A program made the position numbers and the translations under genes. Positions 1 through 10,870 of a stretch of 64,000 nucleotides of DNA are shown here, piece by piece (the first letter of the stretch is position 1; the number at the start of each line of letters is the position of its first letter). The notes below the pieces were generated by a model that saw only the letters and a program-made list of their open reading frames with translations, ran no database searches and had not been told where the DNA came from. Source of the DNA: Embiotoca jacksoni. Taxonomy: Eukaryota; Chordata; Actinopteri; Embiotocidae. Location of the stretch: positions 18,452,585 through 18,516,584 of the forward strand of contig JAKOON010000012.1 of the NCBI GenBank assembly GCA_022577435.1, written 5' to 3'.

Positions 1-734
1 GAAACGATAAAACTCTTTCTTTATTTTGTTTTGTTGCTCTTTATTAAAGCTATAAATTTGTGATTAAATTTGTTCCTGTGGGTGTTAAAGGTTTCGGCCA
101 CCTGGGGGAAAAACTCCAGACAAATATCAGCCTGTTTAGCTGCTAAATGTTCCACTGAGTTACTTTCTGTGATTTTTGAATTTTCTTTATATGTATTCTA
201 TGTATTACTGCTGCTACCTGCAGCTTCAGTACAGCTCGCTTAAGTGAGCAGGAAAATGTGCAGTGAGGTGTTTTGTTGGGCTGAGATCTGGACACGACAT
301 GAGCCCGACGAACCTCTTAATGATCCCAATTCTCTGTTGGCCAAGTGATTATAAAGCATACCACACAGGTGCAGTGTCCTGATATAGATTCAGAAAGACA
401 AGCTTTCGTATGTCACATTCCTAGAGCCCGGCAGCTTTCCAAAAAATGGAGATGACAATGCTGGTTGTTCTTGAACGATACTTTCTCTCGATACCAATTT
501 CAGATCGCCTAAACGGATCACATGGAAGCTATTGCTAGATACTACAATTTACCAATGTTCCCTTAATGCCTCACATGCTATCAGTGGATGCTAACTAGTC
601 AGCGCCACACAGAGAAGCCTCCAATCAATGCAGCGCACGCAAATCAGAAAGGGTATATGGCCAAAACTGAGTTTGAAAAGAGCGAACTAAGGTGTGTTAT
701 TGTAAGATTTAAGTTGAAACTGAGTTTATCTATG

Positions 735-1290
735 TGGACGCCCCGTCCACGTAGAGGAGGCCTGGTGCTGACAGACTATTGCTCACAGCGTCAGTTTTCT
801 TCTTTGATGAAGGTGCGTGGCCACACCCAAAAGTTCGCAGTGAATTTGGGTCTCGTAACAAAAGGTTAATGTTGATGATGAGCATGGGGAAAAAAAAGTG
901 TGGCTAAAAAGATTGAATCCTGCATAAACATTATAAGTTATGTGTTTTGAAACCTAAACATATTTGGGTGAAGCCTCAGTATCAAAGTTTGGTCTTGAAT
1001 GACAAGGTGTTTTTTTTCATAGATAACGAAGGAATTCTCTCGGTGCCATAAAAGTACCAAAGTCCGGTATTCAGCACCCAGGAACCGGTCCCTTCAACCT
1101 GAGGGATGCAGCTTTCCATATTCAGAGCTTTTTCTGTACTGAATGAAGGCGAAGGCGCCTTGTTACATCTAAACCATCTTTAGGTAGTCAGGGATTATTT
1201 GTTTGGAAAGAAAACGGCTAAATATGTCATTTTGATGAACAGATATGAGCGTTTTGGGAATTTATTCAACGGCAGGAGAGGAACTTTAAA
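735..1290 (+). repeat. Dispersed repeat family B, diverged copy
   Basis: The stretch 832-870 (AGTGAATTTGGGTCT) resembles 39026-39060. The stretch around 880-930, with CCTGCATAAAC, resembles 21085-21112. A 22-bp block at 1219-1240 is the exact reverse complement of 21495-21516. Together these tie it to the 20.4-21.5 kb copy, but the borders are unclear. Confidence 0.4.
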
Positions 1291-1656
1291 AAACCTTTTT
1301 GTCACTATAAAATGAAAGCAGCCATCTCTTGTTCTGTCAATGAAATACAGGCAATGTTATGATGTTTGTTAATCGGGCTGCAAATGAACTGATTTGGTGC
1401 AGCAGGGAAGCTGAAGCTGTAATTCTTCAGAGAACAAACTGAGCCTGTACTTGGTTGTTGGGTCGAAAGCTGCTGTGTTGTCATCAGGCCGTTCTGTAAA
1501 CTAAGAACCGACGGTGTTAACAAAGAGAACAACCCTCCACCCGCTAACAGCTTTAAATGGATTCATTCACGCAGCCGTCAGAGAGGAAGGACAGTGAGCG
1601 AGTCCAGTTAATCATTGAGCTGCTGTCTGCTTACCGACACTCACATTAACAACCTG

Positions 1657-1657
<1 letters not shown>

Positions 1658-1721
<64 letters not shown>
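1658..1721 (+). repeat. (TG)32 microsatellite
   Basis: Perfect TG dinucleotide tract of about 32 units inside znrf2 intron 1. Confidence 0.97.
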
Positions 1722-2235
1722 CAGTAAATACACTCGCTTGCACGCATACAATGTTGTGATGACATTATTAGAACAGAATGATGAAGACACAACAACACTT
1801 AGTACAACTGGATCGAGAGGATTGACAGACTGAAACTTTCTGTGAATATATTGCAGATGTTTTTTTTTCATGTCATGGTAGATTTGAGGTCCTTTAGAAA
1901 CCGAACAAAAAGTGAACAGTTGTAAATTAAAAGATGGATTTCGAACCTCATGAATTCTTTCATTTAGTTAATATTTCATGGGAAAGGATGTTTGAATGTT
2001 TAATAGTTTTTCTGACATATTTCCTAATAATATGGATATTGTGGTTCTTTGAATCATGCTGACTTTGTACTCTCCACCTAAACTTTCCAGACAACGAGGA
2101 GACGGACAAAACAGATCAAATGGAAGAGGAGACTGAGAGGACGGAGGCAGACCACTGCTCTTCTGCTGCATGAGGAGGGAACATTTCTGCTGCAAATAAT
2201 GACTTGTTGTTGCCAGACTTGAAACATCCCCATGT

Positions 2236-2775
2236 GGCCGTCTAGCTGGAACCATCAGTGAGTTCACCCGTTGATCTGTTATCGGCCGTTATGAAGCCTC
2301 CAGTTCAGATTCTGTCCGTCACCATCTTGCTAGTTCGGAGCGGTTTGGAGCAGGAAGTGACCATATTTGGACGAGCCGGGGAGGAGCCAGCGGTGGATCT
2401 GACTGATCTGATTGGAAACCTGACGATACTACGTCCCGCCCACCGATAGCTGTAACCTGACTGCACCACAGGCCTGTCAATCAAACAGACACGCCCCCCC
2501 CAAAACACGTCTTTTTGAAGTTTATTTTCTAATTAATGATGGGATTATTTTCAGATGGAGTGACGTTAACTAACAACACGGAAATAACTCGTAAATAACT
2601 TGAAATTGTATTGAATGAGACTTTTATGAGACTAGTTTAATAAGAGTCTATGAAGCTGGAGGCTCTTTGGAGCCAACCTCTGGTGGCACTCGGTGGTATT
2701 GCAGTTTAAGGCACTTCTGCATCGGCCTCATTTTTCAGAGCCGGAAACTACGAACACTTTTATAAACAGTCTGTG
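2236..2775 (+). repeat. Dispersed repeat family A, longest copy
   Basis: The block 2330-2556 aligns closely with 50290-50520: shared runs include TTCGGAGCGGTTTGGAGCAG, the GATACTACGTCCCGCCCAC region and the CAGGCCTGTCAATCAAACA region. The block 2655-2775 aligns with the reverse complement of 27745-27865, including GGTATTGCAG and CATTTTTCAGA. No coding motif was seen. The resemblance to non-autonomous DNA repeats common in fish is inference; the family is not identified. Confidence 0.7.
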
Positions 2776-2935
2776 GCTGCCATGGATGAGAGTATTCCCA
2801 GCTGTGGACCTACAACTATTCAATGTGGAGCTTTGATGAAACATTTCTGTAGATGATGTTTCATCTCCCCAAAAATCATCTGGAAGAACTGCAAACTGAG
2901 CTCTGTCTGCTCCCCCGAGGTTTTCCATTAATGAG

Positions 2936-3075
2936 AAGGTTGGTAGTTTGATCCCCGAGTTCTCCTGTCCACATGCTGAAGTGTCCTTGGGCAAGACAAT
3001 GAACCACAAGTTGCTCTGGATGGTGTGTGAATGTGTAAAGCAAATTGTAAAGCGACTGCAGTGATAAAGCTGTTT
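2936..3075 (+). mobile_element. tRNA-derived SINE fragment
   Basis: Shows the B-box-like block GGTAGTTTGATCCCC, then the widespread fish SINE body: GCTGAAGTGTCCTTGGGCAA, an AAGTTGCTC block, GTGTGTGAATGTGTAAAGC and TTGTAAAGCG. The A-box part is missing or diverged. Related copies in this window are at 5880-6022, 41386-41585 and 59703-59900. Confidence 0.7.
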
Positions 3076-4079
3076 ACCTCGGCTGAATGATGCGTCTGCA
3101 CTGTGACTTTAATTCTGAATCTACTGGTTTCATCAGCACATTCATCAAAGCTGCTGTGGCTCAACATGTGTTAAAATCATTCATTTTAAAACAATCTAAC
3201 TTGTAATAGGAGATGTGTTACTTAGCAGCAACAATCAGTTCTGCCGAATAATAATCCTTTATGCTCACTTTAAATCACAGTTTGATAGGAATCAAATCAT
3301 TTTATCACCTCATTCTTTATTTAACGGAGTGCGTCTGACGTCCGACATTCATCTGTTCACATTTTTTTTTTAAAAACCTCCTTTTAGTCCAACTGTCTGA
3401 AAGTTATGAACAAACAACAGCAAAGAGTCCATCCTCAGAAATAGTGAGAGATTCAAGGAAACCCTGAAAGATTTAGACCAAATGTAGAAACAAAACACTG
3501 ATGACTTGAATTATACACTTCAGATTAGCATCAATGATCATCCTGACAAAGAAGATAACAATGTTTTTTTTTAACCGTATAGACCTACTTTGATAAATCA
3601 CTACAATGTCTGGTAGAAATCTCTTTAGCTGTGGCTGCCGGCCGAACTTAACATAACAGGTGAGTCGTCCCAGACGAAGATCCCGAGGAGCAAAATGACC
3701 ATTTCAGGTGGCTAATTTCTGTGTTTACTTTTGTTCAGAGTGAAAACAAGCGTTTGAAATGATTCATAAAAAAAAATTGGATTTCTGGAAAGCTGTATGG
3801 AGCTCTCACTATTCGCCCCAATATTCACGTATTTGTGTGACTCCTTGCAGCCTTGAATCTCTACAACAGAAGTGGAGAGTGCAAAGTAAGCATGACCCAC
3901 AATATCCACACCAATGGCTGAAATAAACTGGAATTATCGTTTAGGTTTTGAGCAGCACACAAAGCTTGTGCAACCATGTTTCTACCGTTCCTCTAATAAT
4001 TAGTTCAAAATCAGTTTTAAAGATATTTTATACACCACCATCACTGCAGCAGCTTTTCCACCTGCCTGAATCAAAACCT

Positions 4080-4115
4080 ATTGATCGACCTGTTGATCGA
4101 CCTATTGATCGACTT
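4080..4115 (+). repeat. 12-bp tandem repeat, 3 copies
   Basis: Three consecutive units of the form RTTGATCGACYT at 4080-4091, 4092-4103 and 4104-4115. Too short to be more than a local duplication. Confidence 0.85.
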
Positions 4116-4224
4116 CAGACTGAACAGACGAGCTGCGAGGATCTTTAATCCGAACAAAGAGGTGTGACCACAACGTATTTTATATCTTATCATCTTAATT
4201 CCTCAGGCTCCTCGTAGCCTTTCT

Positions 4225-4425
4225 GTATTTCTGAGCTCATACGGTGTGCAGACGGAGATCCTCAGGCAGATATCTTTTATCAGAGCGACTGCAGTCGGGG
4301 TCCCCGGGACCGCCTGGAGACATCAGACTGATGTCTGGGACTTCTTTGAAATCTCTTCTTAAAACACACTTTTATCACAGAGCCGACTGATTTTCCTTCA
4401 GGTCGTTTTTGTTGTATTGGTTTTA
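4225..4425 (+). mobile_element. Probable LINE ORF2 C-terminal fragment
   Basis: One plus-strand frame reads IRLMSGTSLKSLLKTHFYHR. This matches the pattern SxxSFKxLLKTHFYxxAF that ends many fish LINE reverse transcriptase proteins. It is followed by a stop and AT-rich sequence. The upstream match is weak and the element is heavily decayed. Confidence 0.4.
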
Positions 4426-5879
4426 TTTGTTTCAACGGCTACAGTGAATATGAGTGTCTTATTATTACATCAGCTATTTATCAAGAAATGGAGTAAGAAA
4501 TATGAACGTTGAACAATGAACGCTGTCACCATCATGACAGACAACGTATTGTTGTTCTGGTGCAATAAAGAGGGAATATTCCTCGTGATTATTCACTCAC
4601 TCCACAGGAGAAGGGAAATATGTCTCAAATTAATCTTTTGTCTTCTTCTTCAAACGGCCTCAGGGAGTTTGTTTTCTCTCTAAGAGCTGATGGAAGCGGA
4701 CACATTTTCTGTGCTCTGCACCAACATGTGAATCCGTTTAAAGGAACTCCAGAGCAAAGAGGGATTATCAAGCAACAGGTGGACAATACTCCGCCGCTCC
4801 TCACCTGCACTGATGATTGGAGAGGGACAATCAGCTCTGCCTCCTGATTGGACAACCTTAGCCGGACAGTGACATCAGCGCATCGGACAGAGTCGCCCGA
4901 TCGATGCCGAAGCGTCAGTGAGCGCTCGGTGATCAGATGAGTTCAGACAGGGCGGCGGGTCACTGAAGTCAACATTCCCACCAAGAATCCCGCGGTTTAT
5001 CTTAACGCTCGGCTCCAAAGAGTCATCGTCCTCACGCATGAACGTCATCGCACCCAGCTGGTGCTGTTCGCTCAGCGGCCAGCGACACCATCTCCACCTC
5101 TTAACACAGCTGCTTCAAACAGCGGTACTGTCTGACCGCATACTCCTCATTTAAACTGCGGAAATTTATATCTGGATTATTATTATCATTTAAGCAAAGT
5201 TATACTTGAGACGTTCAATTCGAATGGATTTTAATGTCTGTTTAATGATCATAGTGTGAAATCATAAGGATGATATTTACCAAGTGCAAACTGAAATAAA
5301 TGTCCATTATTTATATTATTCCTTAATTTTGTGATTACGTCTTAGTTCATTTCTAACAATATGTTCTATGGCTGCAAATAATTATTTTCATCATTAAATA
5401 ATCTGTCAGTCATTTTTCGATGAAACCTGAAAAAATATGACATACGTTTATAAAGGTGACATCAACCATCAGTTTACGGCTATTTGACAAATAAGAGTAG
5501 AAACTTCTCACATTTTGAAAGCTTTTAAAAAATGTTTGGAATTTTGGCTGAAAAAATTATGAAAACGATGAACTGAAATTGATGTCGATTATCATTCTGT
5601 CAGTTCACTAGAGGATGAATTTTTTTTCAGCTCTACTATAATGGATCAATCATTAAACATGATACTCTTTTACTTTTAGTACTTACTTTAGTACTTTTCC
5701 TCCCGTAGATGGGTTGGGATTTAAGTTTTCTACATTTCCACCCCCCACAGACACAACTGCAGACTCTGATGAGCAACAACCATTTCTGACATATCCAGCT
5801 TCACTTCTGGAGAAACCGTCACGTCGTCCATCTTTGTCTGCAGTCTGTGGTGGGAACGCTGAGGTACGGTGGGTCAACG

Positions 5880-6022
5880 GTCTGCACATTCACATTCACT
5901 TTCACACACCAAAGACAACACAGCAGCCACGGGTTCAGCGTCACAGGTTCAGCGTCATGCTCAAGGACACTTCAGCGTGTGAACTTGAGATGCAACCACC
6001 AACCCGCTCTACCATCTGAGCC
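5880..6022 (-). mobile_element. tRNA-derived SINE, minus strand
   Basis: Read on the minus strand it begins GCGGCTCAGATGGTAGAGCG, a good Pol III A box, followed by the SINE body GCTGAAGTGTCCTTGAGCA and a GTGTGTGAAAGTGAATGTG stretch. The B-box region is diverged. Same family as the copies at 2936 and 59703. It produces short chance frames on both strands. Confidence 0.7.
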
Positions 6023-6821
6023 GCAGCAGGTTGGACTGGAGAGACAGTAGAGAGCTGTCCAATCCCATGAGCTCAAACATGACCCAAAAAAAAAATCTTA
6101 AACAGCCAATTAGAGAGTAGCCTCAGGTCACCTGCTTCCAAGGAAGGAAGTACATCCACACTGATGTGGATCCTCAGTTGGTGTGTTCGCTCTTTGATTT
6201 TGTCCCAAACTTCAAAAGTTTTTAATCGAGCGAGAGAGAAGCAGCAAAGAGTTACATCTGAGACTGAAACAGACCTGGTTCCCCTTTTTGGGACAAATGA
6301 CAATTAACTTTGTTCATCTTATTTTGCAACCAGGCTGAGTTTACATTGTGGATATTTTAATGTCCAGTATTTTAGACCAAATGTATTTTCATATTTTATT
6401 TTTCAAAATTCAGTTCCAGGCCAAACTTTAAAAAAGAAAATTGGCTATGGAAAAGCAAATGACACAGTTGTCCAGTTTATTATTTTTTATTTAGCTTTGG
6501 GGGGCTGATCAGTTCTTAAAGTCTTGTTGAGAAGTTTAGTTTTAGTTGACCAGATGTTCACGTGTGTCTTTGGAGTGCGCCTGCTGTCACGTGACCCATC
6601 TTCCGCTTGTTCAACATTCAACTTAAGTCACACGTCATTAGGTTGCGCTGCTTCCTGCCACGGTTTAAAACTAGTTCTATCTCAGATAAGTGTTGGATTT
6701 ATAGTTTAGTGAAGAGCTGCCGCCATATTAATAAAACTGTCCACACTAACATCCATGTTGCACCATCTCCACCCAGCTGCTGGAAACAAAGTCAGCGTCT
6801 CCACAGCTCAGTGAGCGGCTG

Positions 6822-6822
<1 letters not shown>

Positions 6823-6895
<73 letters not shown>
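6823..6895 (+). repeat. (TG)n microsatellite beside the znrf2 splice donor
   Basis: About 36 uninterrupted TG units. In the znrf2 transcript (minus strand) this is (CA)n, starting at intron nucleotide 13. It creates spurious THTHTH and VCVCVC reading frames on the two strands. Confidence 0.97.
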
Positions 6896-6896
<1 letters not shown>

Positions 6897-6900
6897 TGCC

Positions 6901-6912
6901 CTCTTACCTCCG
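6901..6912 (-). other. znrf2: Splice donor of znrf2 exon 1
   Basis: Read on the minus strand the junction is CGGAG then GTAAGAG, close to the consensus donor. The cut falls after the first base of a glycine codon (phase 1). This is the position expected in ZNRF2, where the protein runs HLFGG and then FKCP of the zinc finger in the next exon. Confidence 0.88.
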
Positions 6913-7325
6913 AACAGATGAGGCGAGAGGTGTGCTGGTAATGATCCGATCATCAGCCGGGGACCTTCGCGCCCTCCGCCGGAGCGCTCCCTGTCCGCCG
7001 CCTCCTCCGGGCTGCTGCCGCCGGACTCCGGCGAGCTGTAGGCTCCGCCGCTGTTCGGAATGTTGATGCCGGACTGGGGTCTCGCACCTGAGCCCCCGGA
7101 GCCCCCGGAGCCCCCCACAGACCTCGTCCTGGCCCCGAGTTGCTGGCTGGTGCTGGACGTGGCCCCGGTGGCCCCGGTGGCCCCGGACGCGTGGAACCTC
7201 ACGCCCCCGGCGGCAGCCCTGCCGACGTTACCGCCGGTGCTGGTGGACGTGCTGGAGGGCAGGTCCGAGCCGGAGTATGCTCTGGTCCGTCCGTTAGCAG
7301 TCGGGCTGCTCTGCTTTGCCCCCAT
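6908..7325 (-). CDS. znrf2: znrf2 first coding exon (zinc and RING finger protein 2, N-terminal part)
   Basis: ZNRF2 is an E3 ubiquitin ligase anchored to endosomal and lysosomal membranes by N-myristoylation; family work links it to mTORC1 and Na,K-ATPase control. Seen here: the first ATG of the open frame (7325) has a strong context (A at -3, G at +4) and opens MGAKQSSPTANGRTRAYSGS, nearly the same as vertebrate ZNRF2 and with Gly2 for myristoylation. RTRAYS is an RxRxxS (Akt-type) site. A Ser/Gly/Ala-rich low-complexity middle follows, with short GAT and GGS repeats, then the conserved exon end RLMIGSLPAHLSPHLFGG. The exon holds 139 full codons plus one base and ends at a GTAAGAG donor. 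The frame opens upstream only at a GTG (7337), so 7325 is chosen. The zinc finger and RING domains are encoded by later exons, outside the window to the left. ZNRF1 is excluded by the MGAKQS and SLPAHLSPH motifs. Confidence 0.93.
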
Positions 7326-7900
7326 GTTAACCTCCACTGGCTCGGCTTGAAATATTTAAGAGGCGCTCTGCGTGCCGCTGCGGGACAGTGCGCCAGGTTT
7401 CCGCCCGAGGCAGACGACTTTACGGGACAGACGTCCTGGAAGAAGAGCAGGAGGACAAACTCTGCGTCGCTACGATCCCATCGAGATCAGCAAAATGCCA
7501 GTCAGAGAAAAGTTAAACGCGCCGTCTGTGACACAAGCAGGAGACGTGAGGAAAAGTTCAGCAGCCGTCACCATCGTGTCCGTCGGGGAGATTTGAGGTC
7601 GCGCTGCAGGTACCGTGGATCCGTCCTCGTCCGCTCCGCTCCGGTGGAGCCGCCGTGCTCAGTGTCTGCTCCGCCATGGCTCGTGAGCAGCGTGAAGGAG
7701 TGAAGAGCCGGGCTCCTCACACCTCCCCGCCTGACAACACATTGCTTAAAAGGAGGAAGTGATGGAGGAGAGAGTCCTGCGCTATAAACCGTTTGATCAG
7801 CGGCAGCGAGGAGACTCGTTGCGCAGGCCAGCCGCCAAACTGGCTGGGCTCACGGAGACTTCCGCTCCGACCTTCAAAATAAAGCCATTGCGGCGTTTTA
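7326..7900 (-). promoter_or_regulatory. znrf2: CpG-rich 5' UTR and presumed znrf2 promoter
   Basis: CpG dinucleotides are dense from about 6930 to 7720 and again near 7800-7890, in contrast to the AT-rich flanks. This is the usual signature of a vertebrate CpG-island promoter and it sits directly upstream of the znrf2 start codon. An ETS-type site (CGGAAGT on the minus strand) is visible at 7858-7864. A TTAAATATTT stretch about 30 bp before the ATG is too close to the ATG to be an obvious TATA box for this gene. The transcription start cannot be placed from sequence alone. Short plus-strand frames exist here (for example from 7495 and 7676) but match no protein I know. Confidence 0.6.
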
Positions 7901-8645
7901 AGTTCCCACTGTAATGTAGAGTCCACCAACCTGACACAAACACGATCTCAATTTATAATCTAATATATTTTCCGGTTGCATATCTTGTCTGTTCTCTTTG
8001 TCTGCGGTGTGTGTGCTGTTCACCACAGACAGCAGGTCTGACAGTCATAATGACAAAACTGGTATTCACAACAGATGACGTGCATGCATAAAAAAAAAAA
8101 ATAATAATTGTATTTTACTTTCTCCAACTGACTTTTAGACAAAAACACAACACAACAGTTTTGGTCTCTATGAATAGAAGACACTACAGAGAATAAGTCT
8201 CATCCGTATCAGTGTGGTCTGAAGAACTCCAGCAAAAAATTCATGTTTACTTTTGCCACATCAAAATTCTAAATTAAATAGCAGCCTTATAAAAATGAGT
8301 CAGTGACACTGATGTTACTGAATCTTGCCCCATGTTGTGTTTTAATACAGGGTTAAAAACTCCCAACTTGGTGTAGGTCCTCCTCAAATATATGAATGCA
8401 AATAAAACTGAGGTCCAACAGGAGCTGTGATGTCATGTAATCAAAATCACATGACTTCTCAAATGACCAATCATAGGTGCAGTTATCCTCTAATAGGAAG
8501 CACACCATGTGAAGACCACCTGAAGGAAAAGACATTGTGTTTCCACAAAATGAATGTAGTAAAACATTCTTGCACGTTTTTTTTTTTTTTTAAATCAGGA
8601 TTTTATTTATAGCATGTTTGCCATAAATAAAGGAAAAGATGTTGC
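7901..8645. other. Intergenic stretch without recognisable content
   Basis: AT-rich sequence between the znrf2 CpG island and the Tc1-like remnant. It contains short A and T runs (8089-8101, 8578-8592). The left inverted repeat expected for the neighbouring transposon was looked for here and not found. Confidence 0.6.
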
Positions 8646-9481
8646 CCCAAATTACCCCAAGAGCGCAGCGATGACTCATCCGAGAGGTCACAAAAGACCC
8701 CACAACAACATCCAAAGAACTGCAGGCCTCGCTTGCCTCAGTTAAGGTCAGTGTTCATGACTCCACCATAAGAAAGAGACTCGGCAAAAATGGCTGCATG
8801 GTAGAGTTCCAAGACCAAAACCACCGCTGAGCAAAAAGAACATTAAGGCTCGTCTCATTTTTGCCAGAAAACATCTTGATGATCCCCAAGACTTTTGGGA
8901 AAATACTCTGTGGACTGACGAGACAAAAGTTGAACTTTTTGGAAGGTGTGTGTCCCGTTACATCTGGTGTAAAAGTAACACCGCATTTCAGAACAAGAAG
9001 ATCATACCAACAGTAAAACATGGTGGTGGTAGTGTGATGGTCTGGGGCTGTTTTGCTGCTTCAGGACCTGGAAGACTTGCTGTGATAAATGGAACCATGA
9101 ATTCTACCGTCTACCAAAAAATCCTGAAGGAGAATGTCCGGCCATCTGTTCGTGACCTCAAGCTGAAGCCAACTTGGGTTCTGCAGCAGGACAATGATCC
9201 AAAACACAGCAGCAAGTCCACCTCTGAATGGATGAAGAAAAACAAAATGAAGACTTTGGAGTGGCCTAGTCAAAGTCCTGACCTGAATCCTATTGAGATG
9301 CTGTGGCATGACCTTAAAAAGGTGGTTGGTGCTGGAAAACCCTCCAATGTGGCTGAACTACAACAACTCTGTAAAGATGAGTCGGCCAAAATTCCTCCAC
9401 AGCTGGAAAAGACTCATTGCAAGTTATCACAAACGCTTGATTGCAGTTGTTGCTGCTAAGGGTGGCCCAACCAGTTATTAG
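8646..9481 (+). pseudogene. Tc1-like DD34E transposase pseudogene
   Basis: The DDE catalytic domain is well preserved: D1 in WTDETKVELF (codon at 8917), D2 in LQQDNDPKH (9190), and E in DLNPIEMLW (9295). There are 34 residues between D2 and E, the Tc1 DD34E signature, and about 90 between D1 and D2. Two frameshifts break the gene. One, near 8788, is a lost base in the Asn-Gly-Leu-His-Gly region. The other, near 9402, moves the true C-terminus (KRLIAVVAAKGGPTSY, stop at 9479-9481) into another frame. The N-terminal DNA-binding domain is absent. The longest single frame is 8950-9459. Confidence 0.93.
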
Positions 9482-9488
9482 GTTTAGG

Positions 9489-9703
9489 GGGCAAACACTT
9501 TTTCACACAGGGCCATGTGGGTTTGGATTTTTTTTTCTCCCTTAATTATAAAAACCTTCATTTAAAAACTGCATTTTATGTTTACTTGTGTTATCTTTGA
9601 CTAATATTTAAATTTGTTTGATGATCTGAAACATTTAAGTGTAACAAACATGCAAAAAAATAAGAAAACAGGAAGGGGTCAAACACTTTTTCACGCCACT
9701 GTA
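9489..9703 (+). repeat. Right-end IR/DR direct repeats of the Tc1-like element
   Basis: Two similar blocks, CAAACACTTTTTCAC at about 9490-9504 and at 9680-9694, lie 190 bp apart at the 3' end. This is the inner and outer transposase-binding repeat layout (IR/DR) of Tc1-like elements such as Sleeping Beauty. No partner is present at the truncated left end. Confidence 0.8.
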
Positions 9704-10230
9704 CTTCCTCATACAGCAGCTGCAGCTGTGCTGCTTTCAACGTTGTTAGTTTTTTTTAATTATAATTTGCTCCTCGTTTTTAAAATATGTCACTGCTGTC
9801 AGTACACGTGTCCATGTTTGTGATTGGTCAGATGCTGCAAACTCCTCCTCTTCTGTGAACGCGCTCTGAGCCTAAAGCAGAAAGCCTGAGATAACAGAGG
9901 AAGCTGAGAACCACCGTCGTAGTACAGATTATCTCTGACTAAGAGTTTCCACTTTGTTGAGCAGCTCAGCCAAAGAAAGTCTGCCAATGTTGAACTTGCT
10001 TCGTAGTACATCCATCTGATTTAAAAAAAAAAAAAAAAAGACATACACTGAAGGAACTTCAAAACCGACTTCATTCTTCAAAGATGATAAATTAACCATG
10101 TGGCTATAAAGCCAGCAACAGTGTTGCAATAGTGCAAAACAATAGTGTTGACAGTACATTTGTCTTGTTGTCGTGTTCATTTCAGCTTCAGACCAACGCA
10201 ATGACTCATTTTGCTCAAGACTTATTACAC
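9704..10230. other. Intergenic stretch without recognisable content
   Basis: AT-rich; includes an A run at 10023-10039. No coding or repeat signature recognised. Confidence 0.5.
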
Positions 10231-10870
10231 ATTTATCTTTAAGTCAGTTTTATTCATATAGTACATTTAAAAACAAAATAGGTTGACTAAAGTGCTGTAC
10301 AACATCAGACAGAATCAAAACATATTAGATAAAATTGAGACAAATTAAGCCATCATATAAGTAGGAAAACACAAATTATAAAACGTTTAAAATTCCTTAA
10401 TACTGAAAAAAAATTGTATTTAAATTGTGACTAATCTAGAAATGACATAAATAATAAATAAGTTTCAACTGAGATTTGAACACTTTGAGTGAAGCTGATG
10501 TGGAGGGGGGAGCTCCTCCAAAGCTTCAAAGTTGGCACTAGTCGGGGCGTAAATCAAAACGAAACCTTTCGGTACACCAATAGTGAAAGATTTATGGGGT
10601 CAGAGGACAAGGGTAATCACCAATGTTAATATTTAAAACCAGTTAAGAGCAGTGTCACGAATACCAATGCACTGCTCGAGACGGGAGATGAGAAACACAC
10701 GGTCCACTGTATCAAACACCGCAGAGATCCGGTCGTACAAGGACAGCTAAATCATCAGCAATGAGAAAAAGATCATTCAAACAACATTAAACAGGCAGAT
10801 TTAGTTCCTGTAATGGGACTTAAAACCAGATTGAAAAACCTTGCAGATGCCGTTATTACTTGTTAAAGAC
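10231..10870 (-). mobile_element. L2-like LINE fragment, internally deleted
   Basis: On the minus strand, translation with frame changes gives FQSGFKSHYRN, then VFDTVDRVFLISRLEQCIGI, then RDTALNWF and GVPKGFVL. These correspond to reverse transcriptase blocks FQSGF.., AFDTVDH.ILL.RL and GVPQGSVLGP of L2-type LINEs. The sequence then jumps to a C-terminus-like piece and a 3' UTR ending in the typical GTACAGCACTTTAGTCAACC segment and ATGAATAAAACTGA at 10231. The middle of the RT domain is missing. Several stops; a dead copy. Confidence 0.82.

Larger units (their letters stand above)
1..6907 (-). other. znrf2: znrf2 intron 1 (5' part; continues beyond the left edge)
   Basis: No sequence coding for the expected zinc-finger (CPVCSK), RING (GECAICLEEL) or C-terminal (WFEVNRSCPEHP) segments was found on the minus strand here, so the stretch is taken as intron. 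It holds microsatellites, SINE copies at about 2.9 and 5.9 kb, copies of repeat families A and B, and a LINE C-terminal fragment near 4.3 kb. The interval 4860-5110 is more GC-rich than its surroundings but shows no recognisable coding motif. The rest is AT-rich with no clear content. Confidence 0.7.
8646..9703 (+). mobile_element. Tc1/mariner (Tc1-like) DNA transposon, 5'-truncated
   Basis: The 3' end is complete and finishes ...GCCACTGTA, with the TA expected of a Tc1 target site, at 9703. The 5' terminal repeat and the N-terminal helix-turn-helix part of the transposase are missing: similarity to the family starts abruptly near 8646 (ATTACCCCAAGAGCGCAGCG). The coding part is described separately. 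With one end lost it cannot be mobilised as a normal two-ended element. Confidence 0.93.

Noticed and set aside
1615..1871. Open frames on both strands with VCVC and THTH repeats
   Set aside because: They run through the (TG)n tract. The same applies to frames at 6607-7066, 22643-22957, 26804-27342 and 39954-40384.
1..6907. Further znrf2 exons (zinc finger and RING)
   Set aside because: Looked for the reverse-complement codons of CPVCSK, CAICLEEL and WFEVNRSCPEHP and found none; they are presumed to lie beyond the left edge.
7060..7703. Plus-strand frames of 96 and 187 codons over the znrf2 exon and CpG island
   Set aside because: Antisense to the znrf2 coding exon and its GC-rich 5' UTR. 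High GC leaves frames open; no protein similarity recognised.
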